Below are positions 1-7,634 of a stretch of DNA of 64,000 bases, piece by piece; the first letter of the stretch is position 1, and the number at the start of each line of letters is the position of its first letter. The notes under the pieces are model-generated. The model saw only the letters and a program-made list of their open reading frames with translations, was not told the origin of the DNA and ran no database searches. The position numbers and the translations under genes were made by a program. The stretch is taken from NCBI RefSeq assembly GCF_002078015.1, contig NZ_LWBP01000210.1, positions 186,001 through 250,000 of the forward strand. Direction: 5' to 3'. The DNA comes from Niastella populi. Its GTDB lineage: Bacteria > Bacteroidota > Bacteroidia > Chitinophagales > Chitinophagaceae.

Positions 1-339
1 TTGGCAATCGTTTAGTGCACACTGTTTCAGTTACTGCAATCTTTGATCAATGTTAGTTAATTGCAGCTGTTACATTGTCCTGCTCCATCCTGAATTGCAT
101 GAGGTCCCATTCGTTTTCTCAAAGATCAAATCAACATTTCACATTGCCCGTGCGGTATTTGAAAGGGTTGGCCCGGTAATTGACTTTACCGGTTTCTTTT
201 TGACGTTGCCAGCTCGGAATCTGACATGTCTGTTTGTTTTTTTATGCATTACCAGTTCGGTTATTGACACAACCATTTAGGTATTTGATCCCACCCGCTC
301 AGGTTTTCATTAATACAAGTCGGAAAGAAGCCAGTATGG

Positions 340-776
340 TGTAGTCAGCCATCCATTCCTGGCTGGTAATGGCTTTTACACCAATGGTTATAGCAATAAC
401 CGCACACGAAGGGTCATTTACCCGGTTGGAGATGGCTATTACTTTTTGGGTAATGTCAAAACCTGGCCCGGTGAAGTGAAAAACCGGTTGGCGATCGCTA
501 TAACCCGGTCGGCAGGGGCATTTACCCGATTGGGGAAGGCCTTGTACTGATGGGTGGAAGCATGCACCTGGTTGGCATAAGCCTTTCGCCGGTTGGGGGA
601 GGCTACAGCCTGATGGGGGGAAGTATTATTTCAACCGGCGAGAGGTTGAAAACGATAAGGTGAAATGAAAAAACAGGATGCCAAAGCATACTATCGATTG
701 GGAATGTCAGTTACCGCGCTGAACAGGTGACATGTTGAGTTGAATTGCCATTGGGCCGGTTGGGAAAGTCAATTGC
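340..776 (-). pseudogene. decayed heptapeptide-repeat gene remnant
   Basis: Read on the minus strand, this stretch gives heptapeptides with the pattern V-x-A-(I/F/S)-(P/A)-N-R, for example VNAPADR, VIAIANR, VIAISNR, VKAITSQ, and further out VTDIPNR (694-714) and AIDFPNR (756-776). A unit that is 20 rather than 21 bp long near 442-461 shifts the frame, stop codons follow, and no start or long open frame remains. I infer the debris of a low-complexity repeat protein gene, or a non-coding minisatellite that happens to keep codon period. Function unknown. Confidence 0.45.
421..629. repeat. degenerate 21-bp tandem repeat array
   Basis: Ten consecutive units with a core like CCGGTTGGGGAAGGC recur at strict 21-bp spacing: core GG/GA positions fall at 486, 507, 528, 549, 570, 591 and 612, with earlier units at 424, about 445 and 465. 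Units have diverged strongly, mostly keeping the NGGTTGG core. One unit (442-461) has lost a base. There are no unique spacers, so this is not a CRISPR array. Confidence 0.8.
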
Positions 777-1084
777 CTGGTTATTCATTGCCCAAACCCT
801 CTCCATCATCTGCCAACCCGTTTCGTGATCCGTTTTATCAGTTGGTCGGCAGCGCGTTTCCTGTTTTTGGTTCTTCCCATTTATTTTTCCGGTTGTACAT
901 CATAATTTTTCTCCCCGCTCTTCAACCCGGTTCCCACATAGTCATGCCCGTCACCACTCAATTGTAAACCATATTCAATCAAAATGCCTGCTTTCCCGAT
1001 CAATCAAACGGTTGTTCAACGCGGCATTTTACAGGTAAAAGGTCCTGAATTGTTTTCGGTGTAACAAGGGCGACGGCACTTTGC

Positions 1085-1097
1085 TGCAAAATTTGCG
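1085..1097. promoter_or_regulatory. imperfect copy of the TGCAAAT palindrome
   Basis: TGCAAAATTTGCG is a 6-1-6 inverted repeat with one mismatch and resembles the perfect palindrome 71 bp downstream. It may be an auxiliary operator for the same regulator. Inferred from sequence similarity only. Confidence 0.35.
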
Positions 1098-1155
1098 GAT
1101 TTATGATCTTTTTTGCAAGGAAAAAGGGGCTGGAAAATAAAATTATCGCCCATTA

Positions 1156-1170
1156 TGCAAATAATTTGCA
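1156..1170. promoter_or_regulatory. perfect 15-bp palindrome, likely operator
   Basis: TGCAAATAATTTGCA is a perfect 7-1-7 inverted repeat. The identical 15-mer occurs at 33211-33225 before the DeoR-linked susC gene, with similar flanks (ATTATTT here, GTTATTT there). A further half site, TTTTGCAAAT, follows at 1178-1186. I infer an operator for the DeoR-family regulator encoded at 32084-32866. Confidence 0.6.
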
Positions 1171-1177
1171 ATTATTT

Positions 1178-1208
1178 TTTGCAAATTTCGAGAATGGGGC
1201 TAAATTAG
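1178..1208 (+). promoter_or_regulatory. candidate Bacteroidota-type promoter
   Basis: TTTG at 1178-1181 and TAAATTAG at 1201-1208 are separated by 19 bp, matching the known Bacteroidota -33 (TTTG) and -7 (TAnnTTTG) layout except for a weak last half of the -7 box. The -33 element overlaps the extra half site, so repressor binding next to it would block transcription of the RidA gene. Confidence 0.4.
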
Positions 1209-1325
1209 ATGAGTAATTCAATCAGTACTTATTGCCAGGCCTGCTGCCGGTGACCGAAAGTTTCGCGCTGTAAACCGACAGCTTCCGGGCTCATTCGCCA
1301 TCACTAACACTTAAAGAAATTGCGC

Positions 1326-1799
1326 ATGATCAGCCAACGAAGAAACGCACTCAAAAAATTGTTTGCTACAGTTGCCGGAACCGTAGGATTGGGGTTGTTT
1401 GCAAAAGCGGGAGCCGCTGCTGCTGCACCAGATAAAGAAGACAAGGACGTATTTAATGTTGTTGATGACCAGGATGTGCCGCTTTTCTCAGGCGCCACAA
1501 AATTCAAAGGACTGGTTTTCATTGCGGGCAAAGGCGCTCATTTTGCCGGCGACATCAAAGCCCACACCGATCATGTATTGAAAGAACTTGAAAAAGAATT
1601 ACTCGCTGCCGGGTCTTCAATGGAAAAAGTGTTGAAAGTGAATGTGTACCTCGACGATATCAAAGACTATAAAGAGATGAATGAGGTGTACAAAGGTCGT
1701 TTTGGAAAGAAACCGCCGGTGCGTACTACCGTAGCCGTTGCCAAAGGCGGCGTGCCGGGCGATTCATTGGTAGAGATCGATTGCATTGCATATGTATAA
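1326..1799 (+). CDS. exported RidA-family enamine/imine deaminase
   Basis: RidA (YjgF/YER057c) proteins hydrolyse reactive enamine/imine intermediates such as 2-aminoacrylate released by PLP-dependent lyases. The 157-residue product has an N-terminal extension with a twin-arginine-like motif (QRRNALKKLF, residues 4-13), a hydrophobic stretch and an alanine-rich cleavage region, followed by a complete RidA domain. The Arg of the active site is kept at R133 in PVRTTVAVA. The ATG at 1326 is preferred; TTG at 1320 would add only two residues. Most RidA proteins are cytosolic, so export is odd and makes sense only with the exported PLP enzyme next door (2095-3315). The palindrome at 1156-1170 lies upstream. 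Family assignment is secure; the export route is inferred. Confidence 0.88.
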   Translation: MISQRRNALKKLFATVAGTVGLGLFAKAGAAAAAPDKEDKDVFNVVDDQDVPLFSGATKFKGLVFIAGKGAHFAGDIKAHTDHVLKELEKELLAAGSSMEKVLKVNVYLDDIKDYKEMNEVYKGRFGKKPPVRTTVAVAKGGVPGDSLVEIDCIAYV

Positions 1800-1910
1800 G
1801 GTTTATGGTTTATAGTTGCCTTGAAATTCGGGCGGTTACCATTTTTAGCAAAAGCCTGAATATTCGGGAGCCATAACCATAAACAAAAAACTATAAACAA
1901 TAAACTGTTT
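1800..1910. repeat. intergenic inverted repeat with TTTAT words
   Basis: The segment 1800-1816 (GTTTATGGTTTATAGTT core) is nearly the reverse complement of 1894-1910 (AACTATAAACAATAAAC), with about 77 bp between the arms. It follows the RidA stop codon directly and could fold as a long hairpin. There is no clear T-run. It belongs to the family of short word-like intergenic repeats seen across this window. Confidence 0.55.
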
Positions 1911-2034
1911 CAGGTTAAGGTTCGATTAATACACTACAACATCACATTTCTTATTCTCTTATCACTGTGATCTTGTGGTTACCATCACCTTATTGTATAC
2001 CCGGTCCGTTTGTTAATCCAGCTATGAACGGGAA

Positions 2035-2072
2035 GTGATCCAACCAAACATTTGTGATCCAACCAAACATTT
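2035..2072. repeat. 19-bp tandem duplication
   Basis: The 19-mer GTGATCCAACCAAACATTT occurs twice back to back at 2035-2053 and 2054-2072. It lies in the leader of the PLP-enzyme gene and creates an apparent GTG start at 2035 that I reject in favour of ATG 2095. Confidence 0.85.
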
Positions 2073-2094
2073 CCGCAAACCACAAACTAACTGT

Positions 2095-3315
2095 ATGCAA
2101 CGGAGAACATTGCTCAGGTATTTTTCACTTGTTCCCATGGCAGGCAGTGCCGCGCTGATTCCCTTTGCCACTGCCAAAGCCGCTCCGCCCCCTGCTGAAA
2201 AACGAAACCTTTTTAAAGAACTGGGTGTGCGCACATTTATCAATGCTGCGGGCACATATACTGCCATGACCGGTTCGCTGATGCACGATTATGTTGTAAA
2301 TGCCATACAGCAGGGCGCCGCCGAATTTTGCATGCTCGATGAATTGCAGGATAAAGTGGGCGCGAAGATCGCCGCGCTGGTGCATTCGGAAGCAGCAGTG
2401 GTAACATCGGGCGCCTTTGCCGGCATGACGTTGGGGCTGGCCGGTATTTTAACCGGGATGGACCAGCATAAAGTTGAACAGTTGCCTCACCTCGAAGGAA
2501 CGGGAATGAAGTCGGAAGTGATCATTCAAAAGGCACATGATATTGTATACAATCATGCCCTCAAAAACACCGGCTGTAAATTAATTTATGTAGAAACCGC
2601 CGCCGAAGCAGAGCAGGCCATCAATGAAAGAACGGCCCTGCTGCACTTCCTCAATATCGAAGCCGATAAAGGAAAGATCCTACACGAAGAATGGGTGGCG
2701 CTTGGCCGTAAACACAATATTCCCACATCTATCGACATTGCTGCCGATGTACCACCCGTATCAAACCTTTGGAAGTTCAATGATATGGGTTTCAGTTTCG
2801 TGGTGATCTCAGGCGGCAAAGCCATTCGGGGTCCGCAAAGCGCGGGATTACTGATGGGAAAGAAAGAGATCATTGCGGCTGCGCGGCTGCATATGCCGCC
2901 GCGTGGATTTAATATTGGCCGTGGGTTTAAAGTGAACAAAGAAGAAGTGCTGGGTATGTATGTGGCGCTTGAAAAATACATCCAACAGGATCACGATAAA
3001 GAATGGAAAGCGTGGGAAACAGCCACAGCGCAAATCGATACTGCCGCGAAGGCAGTAAACGGTGTAACAACCAGTATCTCCGTGCCGGCACTTGGAAACG
3101 TTACACCTACTTTACAAATCAGCTGGGATGCAACAAAAGTAAAAGTAACCGGTAAAGAACTGCAGGAGAAATTACGTGGCGGTCATCCCTCCATCGAAAT
3201 AGGCGGTGTAGGCGATAACAGCATTACCGTTACGGTCTGGATGCTGAAACCCGGGCAGGAAAAAATTGTAGCCACCCGTATCAGGGAGGAATTGTCGAAA
3301 GCGGGAGGCTGGTAG
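2095..3315 (+). CDS. exported SelA-like PLP-dependent ammonia-lyase candidate
   Basis: Fold-type I PLP enzyme of the SelA-related group (the group that contains D-glucosaminate-6-phosphate ammonia-lyase DgaE). The 406-residue product starts with a twin-arginine-type signal (MQRRTLLRYF, then a hydrophobic stretch ending near AKAAPPP), so the enzyme should act outside the cytoplasm. The PLP-binding lysine is expected at K242 in SGGKAIRGPQSAG; the SGAFAG loop near residue 105 would hold the phosphate. An upstream in-frame GTG at 2035 lies in a 19-bp duplication and would bury the signal peptide. Neighbours are an exported RidA and an exported deacetylase-type amidohydrolase, which fits deamination of an amino acid or 2-amino-aldonate with release of an enamine. 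It is not selenocysteine synthase: there is no tRNA-Sec context. The substrate is inferred. Confidence 0.82.
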   Translation: MQRRTLLRYFSLVPMAGSAALIPFATAKAAPPPAEKRNLFKELGVRTFINAAGTYTAMTGSLMHDYVVNAIQQGAAEFCMLDELQDKVGAKIAALVHSEAAVVTSGAFAGMTLGLAGILTGMDQHKVEQLPHLEGTGMKSEVIIQKAHDIVYNHALKNTGCKLIYVETAAEAEQAINERTALLHFLNIEADKGKILHEEWVALGRKHNIPTSIDIAADVPPVSNLWKFNDMGFSFVVISGGKAIRGPQSAGLLMGKKEIIAAARLHMPPRGFNIGRGFKVNKEEVLGMYVALEKYIQQDHDKEWKAWETATAQIDTAAKAVNGVTTSISVPALGNVTPTLQISWDATKVKVTGKELQEKLRGGHPSIEIGGVGDNSITVTVWMLKPGQEKIVATRIREELSKAGGW

Positions 3316-3420
3316 AGGCAATTGGAAACGTGAAACGGCAAACTTCAGCGCGGCGTACGCCGGCAATTCGCCTTCGCCAGGCTACGGCGAACAAGTCGGC
3401 AATCCTTGCCCGTCCGAAGC

Positions 3421-3443
3421 ATTGACCATTGACCATTCACCAT
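3421..3443. repeat. short intergenic repeat (TTGACCA words)
   Basis: ATTGACCATTGACCATTCACC is a short tandem run just before the amidohydrolase start. Related runs occur at 44057-44082 and, in reverse complement, at 62371-62397. Confidence 0.6.
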
Positions 3444-3455
3444 CGACATCAAAGC

Positions 3456-4706
3456 ATGTTCAAATTATACATCTTTCTCTTTCTCGCAAATGTGTGGCAG
3501 ATCGCATCGGCTCAAACCTACAATCTGGTTGTCAAAGGAGGTCATGTGATCGATGCCCGCAATAATATTGATGGCGTAATGGACATTGCCGTAAGTGATG
3601 GCAAAATTGTACGGGTGGCAAAAAACATCGATGAAACAAAAGCAACACAGGTCATCAACGCCAAGGGCCTGTACGTAACACCCGGACTTATAGATGCGCA
3701 TGTGCATGTATTTTATGGTCCCGATGCCGAACGCGCTTACAGCAACGGCCACCTGGCTGTTATTCCCGACCTTTTTACTTTCAGAAATGGCGTTACCACA
3801 ATAGTGGATGCCGGTAGTTCGGGCTGGCGTAACTTTTCCCAATTTAAAAAACAGGTGATCGATCTTTCACAAACAAGAGTGCTGGCATTTATAAATATTG
3901 TAGGCGAAGGCATGCGGGGTGGGGCATATGAACAGGATACAAAAGATATGGATGGCAAACTCACCGGTATGACGGCGAGGCGGTATAGCGATCATATCGT
4001 AGGAATAAAAGTGGCGCATTTTGTTGGCAGCGAATTTACGCCGGTTGATGAAGCCGTAAAGGCAGGCGCCATCGCAAGTTCACCGGTAATGATCGATTTC
4101 GGTGGTAGTAGTCCGCCCCTGTCAATTGAAGAATTATTCACCCGGCATTTACGGCCCGGCGATATCTTCACCCATTGTTTTGGCCAGTTGCGCGATCGCG
4201 AACCCATTGTTGACGTCGATACCAAAAAAGTAAAACCCTTTGTTTTTGAGGCGCAGAAAAAAGGGATCGCTTTTGATGTAGGATACGGTTCCATCAGCTT
4301 TGCTTTCTCCCAGGCCATTCCGGCAATAAAGAATGGTTTCTATCCCAACTCCATCAGCACCGATATTCATGCAAACAGTATGAATGCATCCATGAAGGAT
4401 CTGTTGAATGTGATGTCGAAAATGATGAGCATCGGCATGACCCTGCAGGGTGTTATTCAGGCCGCCACCTGGAACCCGGCCCGCGAAATAAAACATGAAG
4501 AGCTGGGGCATTTGTCGGAAGGCGCCATTGCCGATATCGCTATTCTTGGCCTGCGCAACGGTAAGTTCGGTTTTTTCGACTATACCGGTTACAAAGTAGA
4601 AGGCGCTCAAAAGCTGGAATGTGAAATGACCATCAAAGGGGGAAAAATAGTGTATGACCTCAATGGGCTCACGCCGCCGGCAACAAACAAAGCGGGCGGT
4701 CAATAA
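3456..4706 (+). CDS. exported amidohydrolase/deacetylase (EF_0837-type)
   Basis: Metal-dependent amidohydrolase, 416 residues, of the dihydroorotase-like group annotated as EF_0837/AHA_3915 deacetylases. Residues 1-20 form a Sec signal peptide ending in ASAQ. The N-terminal beta-sandwich strand leads into the metal-binding HxH at H82/H84 (GLIDAHVHVFYG); TTIVDAGSSGW follows, then HCFG and STDIHANSMN with the likely catalytic Asp. The ATG at 3456 is chosen because it places the signal peptide at the N-terminus; the frame is open from 3429. In other bacteria this family travels with SelA-related PLP enzymes, as here. It ends 13 bp before the RraA-like gene start. I infer removal of an N-acyl group before deamination by the PLP enzyme. 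Confidence 0.85.
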   Translation: MFKLYIFLFLANVWQIASAQTYNLVVKGGHVIDARNNIDGVMDIAVSDGKIVRVAKNIDETKATQVINAKGLYVTPGLIDAHVHVFYGPDAERAYSNGHLAVIPDLFTFRNGVTTIVDAGSSGWRNFSQFKKQVIDLSQTRVLAFINIVGEGMRGGAYEQDTKDMDGKLTGMTARRYSDHIVGIKVAHFVGSEFTPVDEAVKAGAIASSPVMIDFGGSSPPLSIEELFTRHLRPGDIFTHCFGQLRDREPIVDVDTKKVKPFVFEAQKKGIAFDVGYGSISFAFSQAIPAIKNGFYPNSISTDIHANSMNASMKDLLNVMSKMMSIGMTLQGVIQAATWNPAREIKHEELGHLSEGAIADIAILGLRNGKFGFFDYTGYKVEGAQKLECEMTIKGGKIVYDLNGLTPPATNKAGGQ

Positions 4707-4719
4707 AAATAAACTGATC

Positions 4720-5640
4720 ATGAAACCTGTTATCATAACGGCTGTTCTTCTGCTTTGTACAACAATGGCATTGCAGGCGCAAACCATGCCGCGTGAAGAA
4801 CTGATCTTTCTTACCGGCGAGTGGAAAGGCGAACGGTTTGCCGATGGGCGGCCAAAGATCCCCGACGATCTTATTCGCCGGGCGCGCAGTATCAATATTG
4901 AAGATGCATGGACGATCCTCAGCAACGAGGGCTATACCTGCCAGTATGAAGGCAGCTGGAAAACAGTGCATACCGATACGCCGGTGGTTGGCCGGGCATT
5001 GACCGCCCGTTTTATGCCAACCCGTCCCGATGTGGAGAAGAATATAAAAGAACGCGGAAAGAAAGAAGGGCGCGTAGGCAATACCAACGCCTGGCCTATT
5101 GATATGCTTACCAAAGGCGATGTATACGTGGCCGATGGGTTTGGAAAGATCGCCGATGGAACGCTAATCGGCAGTAACCTTGGCAATGCCATTTACAGCC
5201 GCTCGGGCAATGGTGTCGTTTTTGACGCCGCGGCCCGCGACCTCGAAGGGCTGGCAGAAATAAAAGGTTTCAACGCATATGTGCGCGACTGGCATCCCTC
5301 GTATTTGAAAGACGAGGTATTGATGGGACTGAACACGCCGGTCCGCATAGGGCATGCCATGGTGATGCCCGGCGACCTGGTGGTGGCAAAAAAAGGCGGG
5401 GTGCTGTTTATTCCGGCCCATATGGCCGAGACCGTTATCGTAACTGCCGAGTTTATTATTTTAAAAGACAAATTCGGCATCGGTATGTTGAAGGCCGCTA
5501 AGTATACACCGGGGCAGATCGACAGCCAGTGGACCGATAAAATAAAACAGGATTTCCTGGAATGGCTGCAGAAAAACCCCAATGAGATCCCGATGACCCG
5601 CGCGCAGTTGGATGAGTATATGAAGAAGCGGACGTGGTAG
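4720..5640 (+). CDS. exported RraA-family protein (aldolase-like)
   Basis: RraA-like proteins include 4-hydroxy-4-methyl-2-oxoglutarate/4-carboxy-4-hydroxy-2-oxoadipate aldolases, which cleave or decarboxylate 2-oxo acids with Mg2+. The product (306 residues) starts with a Sec signal peptide (MKPVIITAVLLLCTTMALQAQ). The family core runs from about residue 75 to 260, with the conserved R173-D174 in FDAAARDLEGL. It is longer than plain RraA because of N- and C-terminal extensions. The start at 4720 lies 13 bp after the amidohydrolase stop, so the two are probably cotranscribed. Placed after a deacetylase and a deaminating PLP enzyme, it could act on the 2-oxo acid they make; this is inference. 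Confidence 0.8.
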   Translation: MKPVIITAVLLLCTTMALQAQTMPREELIFLTGEWKGERFADGRPKIPDDLIRRARSINIEDAWTILSNEGYTCQYEGSWKTVHTDTPVVGRALTARFMPTRPDVEKNIKERGKKEGRVGNTNAWPIDMLTKGDVYVADGFGKIADGTLIGSNLGNAIYSRSGNGVVFDAAARDLEGLAEIKGFNAYVRDWHPSYLKDEVLMGLNTPVRIGHAMVMPGDLVVAKKGGVLFIPAHMAETVIVTAEFIILKDKFGIGMLKAAKYTPGQIDSQWTDKIKQDFLEWLQKNPNEIPMTRAQLDEYMKKRTW

Positions 5641-5947
5641 GGGGAGTTGACGGGTTGACGAGTTAACAAGTTGAGAGGTTGATAAAGGCATGTGATGAAA
5701 GTATATTATAAAGGGGCTGGTGGTGGCATGGTGCAAACAAAGTGAGCGCGCCGATTGCAGATGTAGGCCGCGCAGAGGTTTGCCGTTTCTCAGCCTGCCC
5801 CGATGAAGTCGGGGTTTGCCGATTCACGATTGCCGATTGCCGACGATGAAGCGAGTTCCAAACTGGGAAACCCTTTCACGATTCACGATTGCCGATTCAC
5901 GAAAACGAACAAAGATCCTTATCTATAAAAATGCTCATACTTAATCA
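5641..5947. repeat. intergenic repeat cluster with hairpin
   Basis: This 307-bp gap holds two word-like repeat families: GTTGACGGGTTGACGAGTT-type runs at 5645-5690 and GATTGCCGATTCACGA-type runs at 5818-5910. A hairpin CCCCGA-tgaag-TCGGGG lies at 5798-5814. No gene is visible. The hairpin lacks a T-run, so I do not call it a terminator. Confidence 0.6.
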
Positions 5948-7084
5948 ATGACTTCCTTAAAGATAGCCCTGCCGGTTGCTGCTGTATTTTTTATCGCTTT
6001 TGTCGTATTCAGTATTTTAAACGGCGCAGCAAATGCCGGTCCCTGGCTGATTGCCTGTTTCCTGTTTTTGTCAGCAGGGTTCAGGGTGTATGATGCCCTG
6101 AAAGGTTTTTCTTTCACCATGATCATATTTGCCGCCGTAACCACGGCGCTTTATTACCCGCAGTATTTCGTAAGCTGGGGCGGAGTGAAACTGGCTATTT
6201 TCTTCACTCCATTATTACAGATCATCATGTTTGGAATGGGAACCGAAATGGGCATTAAAGATTTTGCCGGCGTTATAAAAATGCCCAAGGCTGTGCTGAT
6301 CGGGTTGTTTGGTCATTTTACATTTATGCCGCTGGCCGGTTATACCCTTGCCCGCATTTTTAATTTTCCACCCGAAATAGCAGCCGGTGTAGTGCTTATT
6401 GGCAGTATGCCGTGCGGAATGGCGTCGAACGTGATGTCGTACCTCGCCAATGCCAATTTAGCGTTGTCGGTAACGTTAACGGCTGTTGCCACGCTGTTAT
6501 CGCCATTTTTAACGCCGTTGTGGATGAAGGTGCTGGGCGGACAATTCATCACCGTTGATGCCAGCGCTATGATGTGGGATATTGTGAAGATCGTTGTACT
6601 ACCCATTGGCGCCGGTTTGCTGTTCAACCGGTTCTTCAAAGGCAAACTTACCTGGCTCGATAAAATAATGCCGTTGATCTCCATGTTCGGTATTGCCTTT
6701 ATCATTGTGATCATTGTGGCCGCAGGGCGCGATAATCTTATTGTAATAGGACCGGCCCTCATCATTTGCGCACTTATTCATAACACCACCGGGTATATGT
6801 TTGGTTACTGGATCGGCAGGCTGTTCCGGTTGCCCGAACGCGATGCCCGTACCATTGCCATTGAAGTGGGAATGCAAAACGGGGGACTGGCCTCAGGACT
6901 TGCCAGGGAAATGGGAAAGGCCGCAACGTTAGGACTGGCGCCTGCGATCTTTGGTCCGCTCATGAATATTACCGGATCGATACTGGCGTCGTATTGGCAC
7001 AGGAAGCGGATAGTTGATGAGGATGGTTCAAAGAAAGAGGCTTTGGAAGCTATAGGTACGTTGGAGGTTAACAGGGTTGGTTGA
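5948..7084 (+). CDS. bile acid:sodium symporter (BASS) family transporter
   Basis: Integral inner-membrane carrier, 378 residues, with nine or ten predicted hydrophobic helices. The BASS signatures are clear: GMGTEMGIKDF, PLAGYTLA, and GSMPCGMASNVMSYLANANLALSVTLTAVATL split across two crossing helices, then EVGMQNGGLASGLA. Family members import organic acids (bile acids, pantoate, pyruvate or other 2-oxo acids) with Na+. It follows the exported deacetylase/PLP/RraA genes on the same strand, after a 307-bp repeat-filled gap, so it may import the oxo acid they make. The gap means cotranscription is uncertain. Confidence 0.88.
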   Translation: MTSLKIALPVAAVFFIAFVVFSILNGAANAGPWLIACFLFLSAGFRVYDALKGFSFTMIIFAAVTTALYYPQYFVSWGGVKLAIFFTPLLQIIMFGMGTEMGIKDFAGVIKMPKAVLIGLFGHFTFMPLAGYTLARIFNFPPEIAAGVVLIGSMPCGMASNVMSYLANANLALSVTLTAVATLLSPFLTPLWMKVLGGQFITVDASAMMWDIVKIVVLPIGAGLLFNRFFKGKLTWLDKIMPLISMFGIAFIIVIIVAAGRDNLIVIGPALIICALIHNTTGYMFGYWIGRLFRLPERDARTIAIEVGMQNGGLASGLAREMGKAATLGLAPAIFGPLMNITGSILASYWHRKRIVDEDGSKKEALEAIGTLEVNRVG

Positions 7085-7140
7085 GGTTGACGAGTTAACG
7101 AGTTGACTGGTTGACGGGAGGTTGAAAAGGTGATAAAGTT
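7084..7140. repeat. short intergenic repeat (GTTGACGAG words)
   Basis: GAGGTTGACGAGTTAACGAG followed by TTGACTGGTTGACGGG repeats the word family seen at 5645-5690, again directly after a stop codon. Confidence 0.6.
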
Positions 7141-7156
7141 GATGGAGGTAATAAAG

Positions 7157-7534
7157 TTAAAAGTGGGTATAATCGCAAGGCCATTTTAAATCATTAAATT
7201 CTTTGCCAAACCTATGTAGAACCTCTTCTACCTCATACAAATTGTATAACCTGTAAATATCATTACGCCTGTAATCCTCATTTGTAGGCCATATGTCACT
7301 TTCATAAACGTCTCTACGCAATTCCTGTACATGTATGCAGTATGGTTTTTCCCAGATAAGTTTTTCTTTCCTGAATTCAGGAGAATGAGGATCGTTTACG
7401 TATAAATCCAGCAGGCGTTGATTTGCAGTTTGCTTTGTAACACTGAGCCAACCTATATAGTCAGGGCCGGAATCGAGCTGAGCGCCCAGTAATTTTCCTT
7501 TGTTTATAAATTGAATTGCATGCTCTTTTTTCAT
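7157..7534 (-). CDS. hypothetical protein, 125 aa
   Basis: I do not recognise this family. The product is soluble, has no signal peptide or membrane helix, and is rich in charged and aromatic residues, with a DIYRLYNLYEVEEVLHRFG helix region near the C-terminus. Base composition is more AT-rich than the neighbours, and the gene stands alone between a transporter and an HxlR regulator, facing left. It could be a recent insertion or an orphan. Coding is supported by a clean open frame and ordinary amino-acid composition. Confidence 0.6.
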   Translation of the reverse strand: MKKEHAIQFINKGKLLGAQLDSGPDYIGWLSVTKQTANQRLLDLYVNDPHSPEFRKEKLIWEKPYCIHVQELRRDVYESDIWPTNEDYRRNDIYRLYNLYEVEEVLHRFGKEFNDLKWPCDYTHF

Positions 7535-7634
7535 AGGAGAAGAACTGGTAATCGGAAATTGTCTGGGTACTTGCCCTCAAACCTGAACTACTTACTAACT
7601 CAATAACTAACTCCTCTTTAGGGGCGGGGGTGAA

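Larger units (their letters stand above)
1..1319. other. long gene-free region upstream of RidA
   Basis: No convincing intact gene is visible in the first 1.3 kb. The open frames at 50-280 and 740-967 (plus strand) have no recognisable domain and overlap the repeat debris. The right end carries operator-like palindromes (1085-1097, 1156-1170) and a promoter candidate for the downstream operon. Confidence 0.6.

Noticed and set aside
50-280. Small plus-strand open frame at the left end
   Set aside because: No recognisable domain, no ribosome-binding context, and it lies beside decayed repeat sequence.
421-629. CRISPR array
   Set aside because: Units are contiguous 21-bp repeats without unique spacers, and no cas genes are in the window.
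740-967. Small plus-strand open frame over the repeat debris
   Set aside because: It runs antisense to repeat copies and has low-complexity composition without homologous features.
2035-2094. GTG start at 2035 for the PLP enzyme
   Set aside because: It lies in a 19-bp tandem duplication and would put 20 residues ahead of the twin-arginine signal; ATG 2095 is the natural start.
2095-3315. Selenocysteine synthase (SelA)
   Set aside because: The sequence has a secretion signal and no tRNA-Sec, SelB or SelD context; it belongs with SelA-related ammonia-lyase-type enzymes.
4149-4925. Minus-strand open frame of 258 codons
   Set aside because: It lies antisense to the amidohydrolase and RraA-like genes, has no domain, and its composition is that of a shadow frame.
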